In this document: in pieces, positions 1-8,117 of the stretch
Layout of the letters: every line of letters begins with the position of its first letter
Numbering within the stretch: position 1 is the first letter of the stretch
Origin: Cellulomonas palmilytica
GTDB lineage: Bacteria > Actinomycetota > Actinomycetes > Actinomycetales > Cellulomonadaceae
DNA length: 64,000 nucleotides
Reading direction: 5' to 3'
Assembly: GCF_021590045.1 (NCBI RefSeq)
Contig: NZ_CP062221.1
Location: forward strand, 2,046,001 to 2,110,000
Notes under the pieces: generated by a model
Seen by the model: the letters and a program-made list of their open reading frames with translations, nothing else
Told to the model about the DNA's origin: nothing
The model's database searches: none
Position numbers and translations under genes: made by a program

Positions 1-1
1 A

Positions 2-34
2 CCGTGCCCCGGGGTGCGTGACCCCGGGGCACGG
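2..34 (-). terminator. Terminator-like hairpin downstream of cysK
   Basis: Positions 2-15 and 21-34 form a perfect 14-bp stem around the 5-nt loop GCGTG. It lies 14 nt beyond the cysK stop codon on the minus strand. There is no clear T tract, as is common for actinobacterial terminators. A gene to the left, outside the window, could share it. Confidence 0.75.
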
Positions 35-47
35 CGCGGGCGGTGCG

Positions 48-983
48 TCAGTCCAGCAGGTCCGCGTACAGCACCGTCGACAGGTAGCGCTCACCGAACG
101 ACGGGATGACCGCGACGATGAGCTTGCCCGCGTTCTCGGGGCGCTCCGCGAGCTGCTTCGCGGCCGCGAGCGCGGCACCCGACGAGATGCCGACGAGCAG
201 GCCCTCCTCGGCGGCGGCGCGGCGCGCGTAGGTCACGGCCGTCTCGGCGTCGATGTCGATGACCTCGTCGTAGATCGACGTGTCGAGGATCTCGGGCACG
301 AAGTTCGCGCCGAGGCCCTGGATCTTGTGCGGTCCGGGCTGACCGCCGTTGAGGATCGGGGACTCGGCGGGCTCGACCGCGACGATCTTGACGTCCGGCT
401 TGCGCTCCTTGAGCACCTGGCCGACGCCCGTGATGGTGCCGCCCGTGCCGATGCCGGCGACGAGGATGTCGATCTGGCCGTCGGTGTCGGCCCAGATCTC
501 CTCGGCGGTCGTCTTGCGGTGGATGGCCGGGTTGGCCTCGTTCGCGAACTGGCGGGCCAGGATCGCGCCCGGACGCTCGGCGACGACCTCGTTCGCGCGG
601 TTGACCGCACCCTTCATGCCCTCGGAGCCCGGCGTGAGGATGAGCTCGGCGCCGAACGCGCGCAGCAGCGCACGCCGCTCCTTCGACATGGTCTCCGGCA
701 TGGTCAGGACGACCTTGTAGCCGCGCGCCGCGCCGACGAACGCGAGCGCGATGCCCGTGTTGCCGGACGTCGCCTCGACGATCGTGCCGCCCGGCTGCAG
801 CTCACCCGACGCCTCGGCGGCGTCGATGATCGCGACACCGATGCGGTCCTTGACCGAGTTGGCCGGGTTGTAGAACTCGAGCTTGCCGACGACCGTGGCG
901 GGGGCGCCGTCGGTGATCTTGTTGATACGGACCAGCGGCGTGTTGCCGATGAGCGCGGTCGCGTCGTCGTAGATGCGTGCCAT
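48..983 (-). CDS. cysK: Cysteine synthase A (O-acetylserine sulfhydrylase)
   Basis: This PLP enzyme makes L-cysteine from O-acetylserine and sulfide in the cytosol. The 311-aa product has the usual family length. It starts [19 protein letters not shown], carries the PLP lysine at residue 45 in NPANSVKDR, the substrate loop TSGNTG near residue 72, the PLP-phosphate loop GIGTGGT near residue 180, and GISSGAA further on. The ATG at 983 is preceded by GAAGAGGAA, so the in-frame extension upstream is rejected. The roughly 200-nt leader contains a short Cys-rich ORF and a 10-bp stem, suggesting cysteine-responsive control. cysE is not next to it on the visible side. Confidence 0.96.
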   Translation of the reverse strand: MARIYDDATALIGNTPLVRINKITDGAPATVVGKLEFYNPANSVKDRIGVAIIDAAEASGELQPGGTIVEATSGNTGIALAFVGAARGYKVVLTMPETMSKERRALLRAFGAELILTPGSEGMKGAVNRANEVVAERPGAILARQFANEANPAIHRKTTAEEIWADTDGQIDILVAGIGTGGTITGVGQVLKERKPDVKIVAVEPAESPILNGGQPGPHKIQGLGANFVPEILDTSIYDEVIDIDAETAVTYARRAAAEEGLLVGISSGAALAAAKQLAERPENAGKLIVAVIPSFGERYLSTVLYADLLD

Positions 984-1364
984 GGTTCCTCTTCGGTCGA
1001 GCCGCCCGGGTGGCGGCGGATACGGGGGACTTGCCTTGCGGGTGCTGCAGGGTGCCCGGTTGATGGTGCGGAGGCACGTGTGCGGTCGGTGCCCGGGTAG
1101 GGGCGGGCCGCCGGGGCGAGCGCTGGCGGACCTGGCACGGACCGTCAGGGTCGGGGTGCCGTCGCGCGCGGGAGCCAGCGCTCTACCGACAGCGACAACA
1201 CCGCGCCACGAGGGCACGGCAGGAGGAGGCGGGGGCGGACGTCCGCTCGCTCATCGCTCTCCTCCTCAGGCGGCCAGGACGGCCGCAGACGCAGGTGACG
1301 CTATCGCCAACGCGACTCCGCGCGCAAAGGTTCCCGCCCTGCGGGACGGCGACGACGAGCGGGT
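984..1364 (-). promoter_or_regulatory. Leader region of cysK with candidate attenuator stem
   Basis: There is no ordinary protein gene in these 381 nt. On the minus strand they hold a 23-codon Cys-rich ORF (1183-1254), then about 200 nt to the cysK start. A perfect 10-bp stem can form between 1174-1183 and 1118-1127 (GAGCGCTGGC on the plus strand). Its promoter-proximal arm touches the leader ORF stop codon, so ribosome position on the leader would decide whether the arm is free. The regulatory role is inferred from this geometry. Confidence 0.5.
1183..1254 (-). CDS. Cys-rich leader peptide ORF upstream of cysK
   Basis: This is a 23-codon ORF whose last twelve residues read [12 protein letters not shown], giving Cys at positions 12, 19, 20 and 22. 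Three of the four Cys codons are TGT, which is rare in so GC-rich a genome. The ATG at 1254 has a strong ribosome binding site, GAGGAGAG, 2 nt upstream. Cys-rich leader ORFs before sulfur genes are known as cysteine-responsive attenuators in mycobacteria. The position 200 nt before cysK fits that role, but translation is not shown. Confidence 0.55.
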   Translation of the reverse strand: MSERTSAPASSCRALVARCCRCR

Positions 1365-3227
1365 TCACCCGCCGGCTCGCGCGGGGTACGTCGTCGCACC
1401 CGGGACGCCCACGACGAGCCGCGCCGCCTCCTTCGCGTCCGCGTAGGTCGCCGCGACGCCCACCGAGAGCGGGAAGTCGACCGGGAAGTCGCCGAACAGC
1501 AGCCGTCCCGCGGCCGTCGCCGCGCCCGCGACCTGCACCGCGACCTCGTCCGCGCACGACACGGGCGTGTGCACCACGACCTCGTCGTGCAGGAAGTACA
1601 CGAGGTGCGGGCGCCCGACGAACGGCGCGCGCACCAGGCCGGGCGCGCCCTCGTCGGCCCCCAGCGCCCACAGCCGCCGGCGGAGCTCGGCGAGCCAGCA
1701 CAGCGCCCACTCGGCCGCGGTGCCCTGCACGACGAAGTTGCGCGTGAACCGGCCCCACGAGCGCGTCGCGGACCTGGCACGGGACTGCGCGCGCTCGGTC
1801 GCGTCCGGGTCGAGCGCGTCCGCCTGCGCCTGCGCCCACGACTCGCCCGGTCGTGGCGAGCTGCGCCCCAGGAGCGTCGAGACGACCTCGCCGCGCTCAC
1901 CCGCGCGCGCCGCGTCCTCCACCAGCCCCACCGCCGCGGGGAACGCCTGCAGGAGCCGGGGGAGCACCGCGGCGCTCGCGCCCGTCGTCCCGCCGTACAG
2001 CGCGCCCAGCATCCCGACCTTCGCGAGGGCGCGCTCGGGCACGACGCCCGCGTCGACGATGCCGACGTACAGGTCACGCCCCGCACCCGCGGCGGCCATC
2101 CGCTCGTCGTGCGCCATCCCCGCGAGCACCCGCGGCTCGAGCTGCGCGGCGTCCGCGACGACGAGCCGCCACCCCGGGTCCGCCCTCACCGCGGTGCGCA
2201 GGCGGCGCGGGATCTGCAACGCGCCGCCGCCGCTCGACCCCCACCGCCCCGTGACCACACCACCCACCACGTACTCGGGCCGGAACCGGCCGTCCGGCAC
2301 CCACTGGTCGAGCCACGCCCAGCCGTTCGCCGAGTGCAGGCGCGACAGCTTCTTGTACGCGAGCAGCGGCGCGATCGCGGGGTGGTCCACGCCCTCGAGC
2401 TCCCACTGCCGCGTCGAGGACACCGCGAGCCCCACGCGGCGCAGCGCGCGCAGCACGTCCGGCAGCGAGTCCGGGTTGAGGGACGGCGCGTCGAGCTCCG
2501 CGCGGACCTGCGCGGCCAGGCGCGCGAGCTCGGGCGGCCGCTCACCGCGCGGCGGGCGCTCGCCCAGCAGCTCGCGCAGCACCTCGTCGTGCACGTCGGC
2601 GTCCCAGGGCAGGCCCGTGTGGTGCATCTCGGTCGCGACGAGCGCGCCGGCGGACTCGCCCGCGACGAGCAGCCGCAGCCGCCCGGGGGACATGCTGCCC
2701 GCGACCGCGGCGTGCTGCGCGTCCAGCTCGGCGACGCACGCGTCCAGGTCGGGCGTGCCCGCGGGACCCCGCTCGTCGAGGCGAGGTCCTGCGGCATCAG
2801 GCGCGCCGTCGGGGTCGTCGAGCATCGCGTCGAACAGCGTCTGGTCCGTCGAGGCAGGTGCTGTCGGCGACGGGTCCAGGGGCGCGGCCTCGTCGAACGG
2901 CCCGGCCGGCGCGTGCGCGAGGTCGGAGGTCGCGCACGACGACGACGCGCGCAGCAGCCGGTGCGTGAGCCGCAGGTCCAGGCAACGCTCCACGCGCACG
3001 CCGTCCGCGAGCAGGCGCGGGTACCACGCGTGCGTGTCCGCCCACGCCCAGCGCACCGCACGCTCGGGCCCGAGCACCGCGGCGTCGCGCTCGCGGACGG
3101 CGACCACGCCGGATGGTGCCTCCTGCGCCGACGGTCCCGACTGCGCCGACGGTCCCGCCTGCGCCGACGGTCCCGACTGCGCCGACGGTCCCGCCTGCAC
3201 CGACGGGCGCGCGACGACGACGATCAC
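1365..3227 (-). CDS. Bifunctional 3'-5' exonuclease/DNA polymerase (PolA-like)
   Basis: This is a family-A DNA polymerase of about 620 aa, lacking the N-terminal 5' nuclease of Pol I and matching the short actinobacterial PolA-like family. Polymerase motif A is VVADAAQLEPRVL near residue 355, motif B lies near RALAKVGMLGALYGG at about 400, and motif C is LHDEVVVHTP near 545, so the catalytic Asp residues are present. The N-terminal half is exonuclease-like but has no clear DEDD signature. I chose GTG 3227, giving an MIVVV-type start; GTG 3254 is also possible. Residues of roughly 7-35 contain an AQSGPS/AQAGPS tandem repeat. It may act in repair or lagging-strand processing, which is inference. 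Confidence 0.85.
   Translation of the reverse strand: MIVVVARPSVQAGPSAQSGPSAQAGPSAQSGPSAQEAPSGVVAVRERDAAVLGPERAVRWAWADTHAWYPRLLADGVRVERCLDLRLTHRLLRASSSCATSDLAHAPAGPFDEAAPLDPSPTAPASTDQTLFDAMLDDPDGAPDAAGPRLDERGPAGTPDLDACVAELDAQHAAVAGSMSPGRLRLLVAGESAGALVATEMHHTGLPWDADVHDEVLRELLGERPPRGERPPELARLAAQVRAELDAPSLNPDSLPDVLRALRRVGLAVSSTRQWELEGVDHPAIAPLLAYKKLSRLHSANGWAWLDQWVPDGRFRPEYVVGGVVTGRWGSSGGGALQIPRRLRTAVRADPGWRLVVADAAQLEPRVLAGMAHDERMAAAGAGRDLYVGIVDAGVVPERALAKVGMLGALYGGTTGASAAVLPRLLQAFPAAVGLVEDAARAGERGEVVSTLLGRSSPRPGESWAQAQADALDPDATERAQSRARSATRSWGRFTRNFVVQGTAAEWALCWLAELRRRLWALGADEGAPGLVRAPFVGRPHLVYFLHDEVVVHTPVSCADEVAVQVAGAATAAGRLLFGDFPVDFPLSVGVAATYADAKEAARLVVGVPGATTYPARAGG
3124..3208. repeat. 18-nt in-frame tandem repeat in the polymerase N-terminus
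   Basis: Four consecutive 18-nt units start at 3124, 3142, 3160 and 3178 (tgcgccgacggtcccgac/gcc), followed by a decayed fifth. Units alternate so the true period is 36 nt. On the minus strand they encode alternating GPSAQS and GPSAQA. They sit just after the start codon. Confidence 0.9.
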
Positions 3228-3267
3228 GGCACGAGCCTGCCGCACGCCGCCCACACGCGGCGTCCGC

Positions 3268-3909
3268 TCAGGCGGGCATCCCCAGCTCGTCGAGCCACGC
3301 CTCGGCGAGCAGCCCGTTGCCCGCGGGCGTCAGGTGCACACCGTCCGACGACCAGTGCGCCGCACCCGCGGCCTCCGTCGCCTCGGTGAACAGCAGGTCC
3401 GCGGCGAGCAGCCGCGCGCCGTACTCCTTGGCGAGCGACCGCACGACCGCGATGCGGGGGTCGAGGTCCTCGCGCCACGCCTCCTGCTCGGGCGACTGCG
3501 GCAGCAGGAACGGCTCGACGAGCACGAACCGCACGTCGAGGCGCTCGTGCGCGGAGTCGAGCATCGCGCGGTAGTGCTCCTCGTACTCCTCGGTGCTCGT
3601 GGTCCGGCCGCTGTCGTAGCGCCGCCACGTGTCGTTGATCCCGACGAGCAGCGAGATGACCGTGGGCTTGAGCGCGAGCGCGTCCTCCTCCCACCGGTCA
3701 CGCACGAGCCCGGCCGTGTCACCGCCCACCCCGCGGTTGGTGAACGTCAGCTCCAGATCGGGTCGCCGGGCCCCGGCGAGCGCGGCGGCGATCGCGACCC
3801 ACCCGTGGCCCAGGCTCTGCGGGTCCTCGCGGTCGCGGCCCCAGTCGGTGATGGAGTCGCCCTGGAACAGGACGCGGTCCGCGTGGGTGAAGAACGTCGT
3901 CACGCGCAC
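3268..3909 (-). CDS. SGNH/GDSL-type esterase or lipase
   Basis: This is an SGNH-fold hydrolase of about 213 aa acting on an unknown ester. Block I is LFQGDSITDW with the nucleophile Ser near residue 19. Block II is the NRGVGGDT region, block III is VGIND, and block V is DGVHLTPAG with the catalytic Asp/His. No signal peptide is visible, so it is probably cytoplasmic. GTG 3909 and GTG 3903 are both possible starts; GGTGGG lies just upstream. The longer ORF back to 4068 must be wrong because its first residues are the antisense of the tRNA-Pro. It ends 40 nt before the polymerase start and may be co-transcribed with it. Confidence 0.85.
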   Translation of the reverse strand: MRVTTFFTHADRVLFQGDSITDWGRDREDPQSLGHGWVAIAAALAGARRPDLELTFTNRGVGGDTAGLVRDRWEEDALALKPTVISLLVGINDTWRRYDSGRTTSTEEYEEHYRAMLDSAHERLDVRFVLVEPFLLPQSPEQEAWREDLDPRIAVVRSLAKEYGARLLAADLLFTEATEAAGAAHWSSDGVHLTPAGNGLLAEAWLDELGMPA

Positions 3910-3987
3910 ATCCCACCACAGGGGGACCCGAACGGGTGACAGCGACGCGTCCCCTAGGCTGGGCGTCGCGCGAGCACCCTCGCGCGA

Positions 3988-4064
3988 CGGGGTGTGGCGC
4001 AGGTTGGTAGCGCGTCCGCTTTGGGAGCGGAAGGTCGCCGGTTCGAATCCGACCACCCCGACCA
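3988..4064 (+). tRNA. tRNA-Pro (anticodon TGG), CCA encoded
   Basis: The acceptor stem CGGGGTG (3988-3994) pairs with CACCCCG (4054-4060), followed by discriminator A and a genomic CCA (4062-4064). The anticodon stem TCCGC/GCGGA encloses the loop TTTGGGA, placing anticodon TGG at 4022-4024. The T-arm carries GGTTCGAATCC. All arms are normal. It reads CCN proline codons. Confidence 0.97.
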
Positions 4065-4114
4065 CCACCGTCGGAGGCCCGACGGACGCGCACGGGCGAC
4101 GTCCCGACGACCGC

Positions 4115-6970
4115 TCAGCGGACGCCGATCAGGCCGCGACGGTGCGCGACGTCGACGGCCTCCGCGCGGCCCGACGCGCCGAGCTTCGCGAGCACGTTCG
4201 ACACGTGCACCGAGACGGTCTTTCCGGAGATGAACAGCTGCCGGCCGATCTGGTTGTTGGACAGCCCCTGCGCGACGAGCGCGAGCACCTCGGCCTCGCG
4301 CGCGGTGAGCACGTCCGCACCCTGCTCGGGCACGCCGCCGACGGGCAGCCGCGCGCGGCGTGCGAGCTCGTGCAGCGCGCGCGCGAGCGGCGCGGCGCCC
4401 ATGGCCTCGGCCTCGTCGAGCGCGCGCTGCGCCTCGATCGCGGCCTCGTCGCGCTCGCCCGCGAGCACGAGCGCCTCCGCGAGCCGCCAGCGGGAGCGCG
4501 CCTGCTCGTAGCGGTGCCCGTACCCGAACGCGTCCACGGCGGCGCGCCACAGCTCGACGGTCCCGGGCGGCGAGCCCTGCAGCCGGGCGTGCTCGGCGTG
4601 CGCCCGCGCGATCCACGCGAGCCCTTCGGGCCCGATCCTGCGCCCGGGCGGCAGCGGCCGCGCCGCGGTGGTCTCGACGCGCTGCGCGAACGGCTCGCCC
4701 GCGGCCACGAGCGCGGCGGTGTCCTGCCCGCGCACGCGCGCGTCGGCGGCCGCGTCCGCGAGCGCCGCGAGTGCGAGGGACGAGAGCCAGATGCCGCCGA
4801 AGAACTCGGGCAGCCAGGCCTTGGACAGCAGGCGGATCGCGCGGTCCGCGCGGTCGACCGCCTCGTCGTACCGGCCCAGCCAGGTGAGCGCGTCCGCCGC
4901 GCAGCCGCCCGCCGCGAGCGCGACGTCGGGGATGTGCCGCCACAGCGGGTCGAGCGCGACGCACCGCTCGACGACGTCGGCGTCGCCGCGCGCGGTCGAG
5001 GAGTACAGCACGACGAGGTCGATGAAGCCGCCGTCCTCGACGCGCTCGCGCGCGGGCACCTCGACGGGGGACAGGTCGCCGCGCACGTACGCCGTGAGCG
5101 CGGCGTACCCCGCGAGCTCGAGCCCGTAGCCGGAGTCCGTCATGCCCATCTCCCGGGCGCGGGCCAGTCCCGCCGCGGTGAGCTCGGCGGTGCCTGTCAG
5201 GTCCCCGGCGTCGTAGCGGCCGGCGGCCATGTTCGCCAGGATGCGCAGCTCGGTCTCCGCGTCACCCACGGACCGGGCGGCCGCGAGCGCCTCGGCGAGG
5301 ATCGCGTCGGCCCGGTCGGCGTCGTCGGACACCACGAGCATCGCGAGCGACGCGAGCGCGTCGGACTCGGCGTCGATCGCGCTCACGTTGCGCGCGGTCG
5401 TCAACGCCTCCTGCACGACGTCGAACGCCTCGACGTCCCTATCGAGCTGGACGAGGGAGCGGCCGTGGGTCGCGAGCGCCCACGCGCGCGTCGCGGACGG
5501 GGTGGGCGGCAGCTCCTCGAGCGCGAGCGCGGTCTCGGCGAGGGCCGCGGCCGCGCGGTCGTACGCCTGCAGGTGGCGTGCGAGGCGGATGCGCAGCTCG
5601 GGGCGCTCGTCGTCGTCGGCGATCTCGACGGCGGACCGCGCGATCTGCACCGCGCGGTCGCGGCGTGCGGTGTTCCCGGCGGCGTCGGCCGCCGCCGCGA
5701 GCACCCCGACGCGCGAACCCGCGTCGGGCACGGCGTCCCACAGGCTCAGCGCGACCTCGAGGTGGCGCAGCTCCTCCTGCGGGGCGAGCAGCTCGTGGGC
5801 GGCCGCGGCGGCGTCGAGCGACGCGCGCAGCGCGACCGGCAGGTCGGGCGCGGCGAGCGCGTGGGCCGCGAGCTCCGCGGGCGTGCCGAGCGACGGGTCC
5901 TCGCTCAGCACGCGCACGTACGCGTGGTGCAGCGCCGACCGTTCGCCCGGCAGCAGGTCGCCCGCGATCGCCTCGCCGAGCAGCGCGTGCCGGAACGCGA
6001 GGTGCCCGTCCTCGACCCCGAGCACGTGCTGCCCGACGGCCTCGCGTAGCGTGGCGTCGACGTCCAGGCCGGGCGAGCTCGCGCGGGCGGCGGCGCGCAG
6101 CAGCGGCTCCCCGACGCGGCGCCCCGCGACGGCCGCGACGCGCGCGAGCTGCTGCACCGCGGGGTCGAGCTGCTCGACGCGGGCGCGCAGCACGTCCGCG
6201 AGCGTCCACGGCAGCGCCTCGTCGTCGCCGCCCTCGAGCAGCTCCTGCGCGAAGTACGCGTTGCCGCCCGAGCGCTCCGCGATGCGGCGCACGCGCGGCT
6301 CGGGCACCGCGTGGCCCGTGAGCGCCGAGGCGAACTGGGCGAGCTCGTCGGGCGTGAACGGCGCGAGCTCGAGGCGCGTGACGCGCGGGTGCCGCGCGAG
6401 CTCGGCCGCGACCGGCCGCCACGGGTGACGACGGTGCAGGTCGTCCGTGCGGTACGACACGACGAGCAGCACCGGCTCGCGCGTCATGCGCGTCACCAGG
6501 AACCGCAGCACGTCGCGGCTGGAGGCGTCCGCCCAGTGCGCGTCCTCGACGACGAGCAGCAGGGGGCGCTCCGGCCGGGCGACCGCCGCGAACAGCTCCG
6601 ACAGCCCCTCGAACAGCTGCAGCTGGTCACCGTCGCCCACCGTGTCCGACGACGTCCCGTGCACGAGCCGGCCCAGCGCGGGCCGCGCCTCGAGCGTCGC
6701 CGCCACGGCGTCGGGCGCGATCTCGCGCAGCCGGCTCACCGCCTCGGCGAACGGCAGGTACGGCAGCCCGATCTCGCCGAGCTCGACGCAGTGCGTCACG
6801 ACGACCGTCGCGTCCGTGCTCGTCGCGGCCACGTGCCGCAGCAGCGCCGACTTGCCGACGCCCGCGTCGCCGGCGAGCAGCACGGCGCCGGGCATGCCGG
6901 AGCCCGCCAGGTGCAGCGCGTCGGCGAGCGCGACGACCTGCTCCTGACGGGCGACGAAGGGGGTGCTCAT
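4115..6970 (-). CDS. LuxR-family transcriptional regulator with AAA/NB-ARC-like ATPase (LAL type)
   Basis: This is a large LAL-type regulator of 951 aa. The N-terminal ATPase has Walker A GDAGVGKS (Lys40) and a Walker B-like LLLVVEDAHWAD. The long middle is Ala/Leu-rich helical repeats of TPR type. The C-terminus carries a LuxR HTH, LTAREAEVLALVAQGLSNNQ through NVLAKLG, for DNA binding. Such proteins are usually ATP-dependent activators sensing a ligand through the repeats; the target is unknown. The ATG at 6970 overlaps the stop codon of the small gene upstream as ATGA, which supports this start over the GTG 39 nt earlier and suggests translational coupling. Confidence 0.9.
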   Translation of the reverse strand: MSTPFVARQEQVVALADALHLAGSGMPGAVLLAGDAGVGKSALLRHVAATSTDATVVVTHCVELGEIGLPYLPFAEAVSRLREIAPDAVAATLEARPALGRLVHGTSSDTVGDGDQLQLFEGLSELFAAVARPERPLLLVVEDAHWADASSRDVLRFLVTRMTREPVLLVVSYRTDDLHRRHPWRPVAAELARHPRVTRLELAPFTPDELAQFASALTGHAVPEPRVRRIAERSGGNAYFAQELLEGGDDEALPWTLADVLRARVEQLDPAVQQLARVAAVAGRRVGEPLLRAAARASSPGLDVDATLREAVGQHVLGVEDGHLAFRHALLGEAIAGDLLPGERSALHHAYVRVLSEDPSLGTPAELAAHALAAPDLPVALRASLDAAAAAHELLAPQEELRHLEVALSLWDAVPDAGSRVGVLAAAADAAGNTARRDRAVQIARSAVEIADDDERPELRIRLARHLQAYDRAAAALAETALALEELPPTPSATRAWALATHGRSLVQLDRDVEAFDVVQEALTTARNVSAIDAESDALASLAMLVVSDDADRADAILAEALAAARSVGDAETELRILANMAAGRYDAGDLTGTAELTAAGLARAREMGMTDSGYGLELAGYAALTAYVRGDLSPVEVPARERVEDGGFIDLVVLYSSTARGDADVVERCVALDPLWRHIPDVALAAGGCAADALTWLGRYDEAVDRADRAIRLLSKAWLPEFFGGIWLSSLALAALADAAADARVRGQDTAALVAAGEPFAQRVETTAARPLPPGRRIGPEGLAWIARAHAEHARLQGSPPGTVELWRAAVDAFGYGHRYEQARSRWRLAEALVLAGERDEAAIEAQRALDEAEAMGAAPLARALHELARRARLPVGGVPEQGADVLTAREAEVLALVAQGLSNNQIGRQLFISGKTVSVHVSNVLAKLGASGRAEAVDVAHRRGLIGVR

Positions 6971-7176
6971 CGGGCCGCGGACCACGCCCCCGATCCTCGC
7001 AGCGACCACCGACGCGCGACAGACCCGCGCATGCCGCCCGTGCTCTCGCCGCGGCGCGCGGCCCTGCGGTCACGTCGCCGCTGCGCGCCCACGCGCGTCG
7101 CGCGCAGCCCCGCCTCCAGCTGCTCCCGGCGGTACTCGAGCTCCGCCTCGTACCCGGGTCCCCACTGCTCGCTCAT
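6967..7176 (-). CDS. Small uncharacterised protein coupled to the LuxR-AAA regulator
   Basis: This is a 69-aa ORF beginning MSEQWGPGYEAELEYRREQL, with a charged helical N-terminal half and an Arg-rich C-terminal half. I do not recognise a family. GGGAG lies 6 nt before the ATG. Its stop overlaps the start of the regulator gene as ATGA, which is the best evidence that it is translated. It could be a small partner of the regulator or simply deliver ribosomes to it. The low-complexity C-terminus lowers confidence. Confidence 0.55.
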   Translation of the reverse strand: MSEQWGPGYEAELEYRREQLEAGLRATRVGAQRRRDRRAARRGESTGGMRGSVARRWSLRGSGAWSAAR

Positions 7177-7296
7177 GTCCGTCTCCCTGCCCCTGGGCGG
7201 GTGGTCCCGCCGTGATGTCCTCGACTCTGCTGCTGAGTCGCGAGTCGGCGGATCGGGAGGTCGTCGGGTTGTGCCTCACGTCGTCGTCGGTGTCGC

Positions 7297-7314
7297 GTCT
7301 GAGGTACCTCAGAC
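7297..7314. promoter_or_regulatory. Perfect 18-bp palindrome, candidate operator
   Basis: GTCTGAGGT is followed directly by its reverse complement ACCTCAGAC. The site lies in the 273-bp gap between two divergent units: the small ORF/LuxR-AAA pair to the left and the DUF664 gene to the right. A perfect palindrome without spacer is typical of a dimeric regulator site. The rest of the gap shows no gene. Confidence 0.5.
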
Positions 7315-7449
7315 CGGGGGGACGGGTGGCGAGCGGGTACGACGACGAGCGCGAGGACCGCGTCGAGCCCGCGGACCTTCCCTGCCCTCCCCGACTCCTG
7401 GCGTGCACTTGCGGTGGACGGCGTCGCGGACCTCGCGCAGGATCGGCCC

Positions 7450-8001
7450 ATGGACGCGCAGCCCGGCAGGGCCTTCGGCTGGTCCGACATGTGGGCCGCC
7501 CCTGAGGACGACCCGCGCGAGCAGGGCGGCCCGGTCGAGGGCGAACGCGCGACGCTCGTGCGCTACCTGCGCGACCGGCGCCTCACGCTCGAGATGAAGT
7601 GCGAGGGCCTCAGCCCCGAGCAGCTCGCCCGGCGCTCAGTCGAACCGTCGGACATGTCGCTGCTCGGCATCGTCCGGCACCTCGCCGAGGTCGAGCAGTA
7701 CTGGTTCCGCATCGTCATGGCGGGGGAGCACCCCGAGCGGCACTTCCGCGGCTCGTCCGTGCTCGCGTTCCGCGAGGCCGTCGGGGACGACGAGCACGTC
7801 ACCGACGCCTGGGCCCGGTGGCGCTCCGAGGTCGCGTACGCCGAGCGCCTCGTCGACGAGAGCGACCTCAGCCGCCGCGGCACCGGCCCCGAGCAGCCCG
7901 AGCTGCGCGAGGTCGTCGTCCACATGATCGAGGAGTACGCCCGCCACCTCGGCCACGCCGACCTCCTGCGCGAACGCATCGACGGGCGTATCGGCCAGTG
8001 A
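7450..8001 (+). CDS. DinB/DUF664-family protein
   Basis: This is a 183-aa protein of the DinB superfamily, DUF664 branch, a four-helix bundle that usually binds a metal through three His residues. Candidate ligands are His in IVRHLAEVEQYW and two in EYARHLGHADLL. Relatives include mycothiol-dependent enzymes, so a thiol transferase or detoxification role is possible but not shown. I chose the ATG at 7450 because the sequence from there (MDAQPGRAFGWSDMW) looks like a natural start, whereas the upstream extension does not resemble the family. Confidence 0.8.
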   Translation: MDAQPGRAFGWSDMWAAPEDDPREQGGPVEGERATLVRYLRDRRLTLEMKCEGLSPEQLARRSVEPSDMSLLGIVRHLAEVEQYWFRIVMAGEHPERHFRGSSVLAFREAVGDDEHVTDAWARWRSEVAYAERLVDESDLSRRGTGPEQPELREVVVHMIEEYARHLGHADLLRERIDGRIGQ

Positions 8002-8117
8002 CCTCCGCCGACGCCACGGGCGCGATCGTCGCGTCGGCGGGAGGCGTGCGTCGATACTGAGAGCTCCGAGGTCGAAGCAGGGCCTCTCGCTCTCACCCCG
8101 GAGGACGTGGTGGACGG

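Noticed and set aside
1567..3939. Long open frames on the plus strand across the polymerase and hydrolase genes
   Set aside because: They are Arg/Ala/Pro-rich shadows of the minus-strand genes, a normal effect of very high GC. Similar shadows were left out throughout the window.
3910..4068. N-terminal extension of the SGNH hydrolase ORF containing VGFEPATFRSQSG
   Set aside because: This peptide is the antisense translation of tRNA-Pro, a well-known false annotation. The real start is at 3909 or 3903.
8002..8117. Possible integration att site near tRNA-Gly
   Set aside because: No direct copy of the tRNA 3' end was found upstream of the nuclease-like gene, and no integrase is present.
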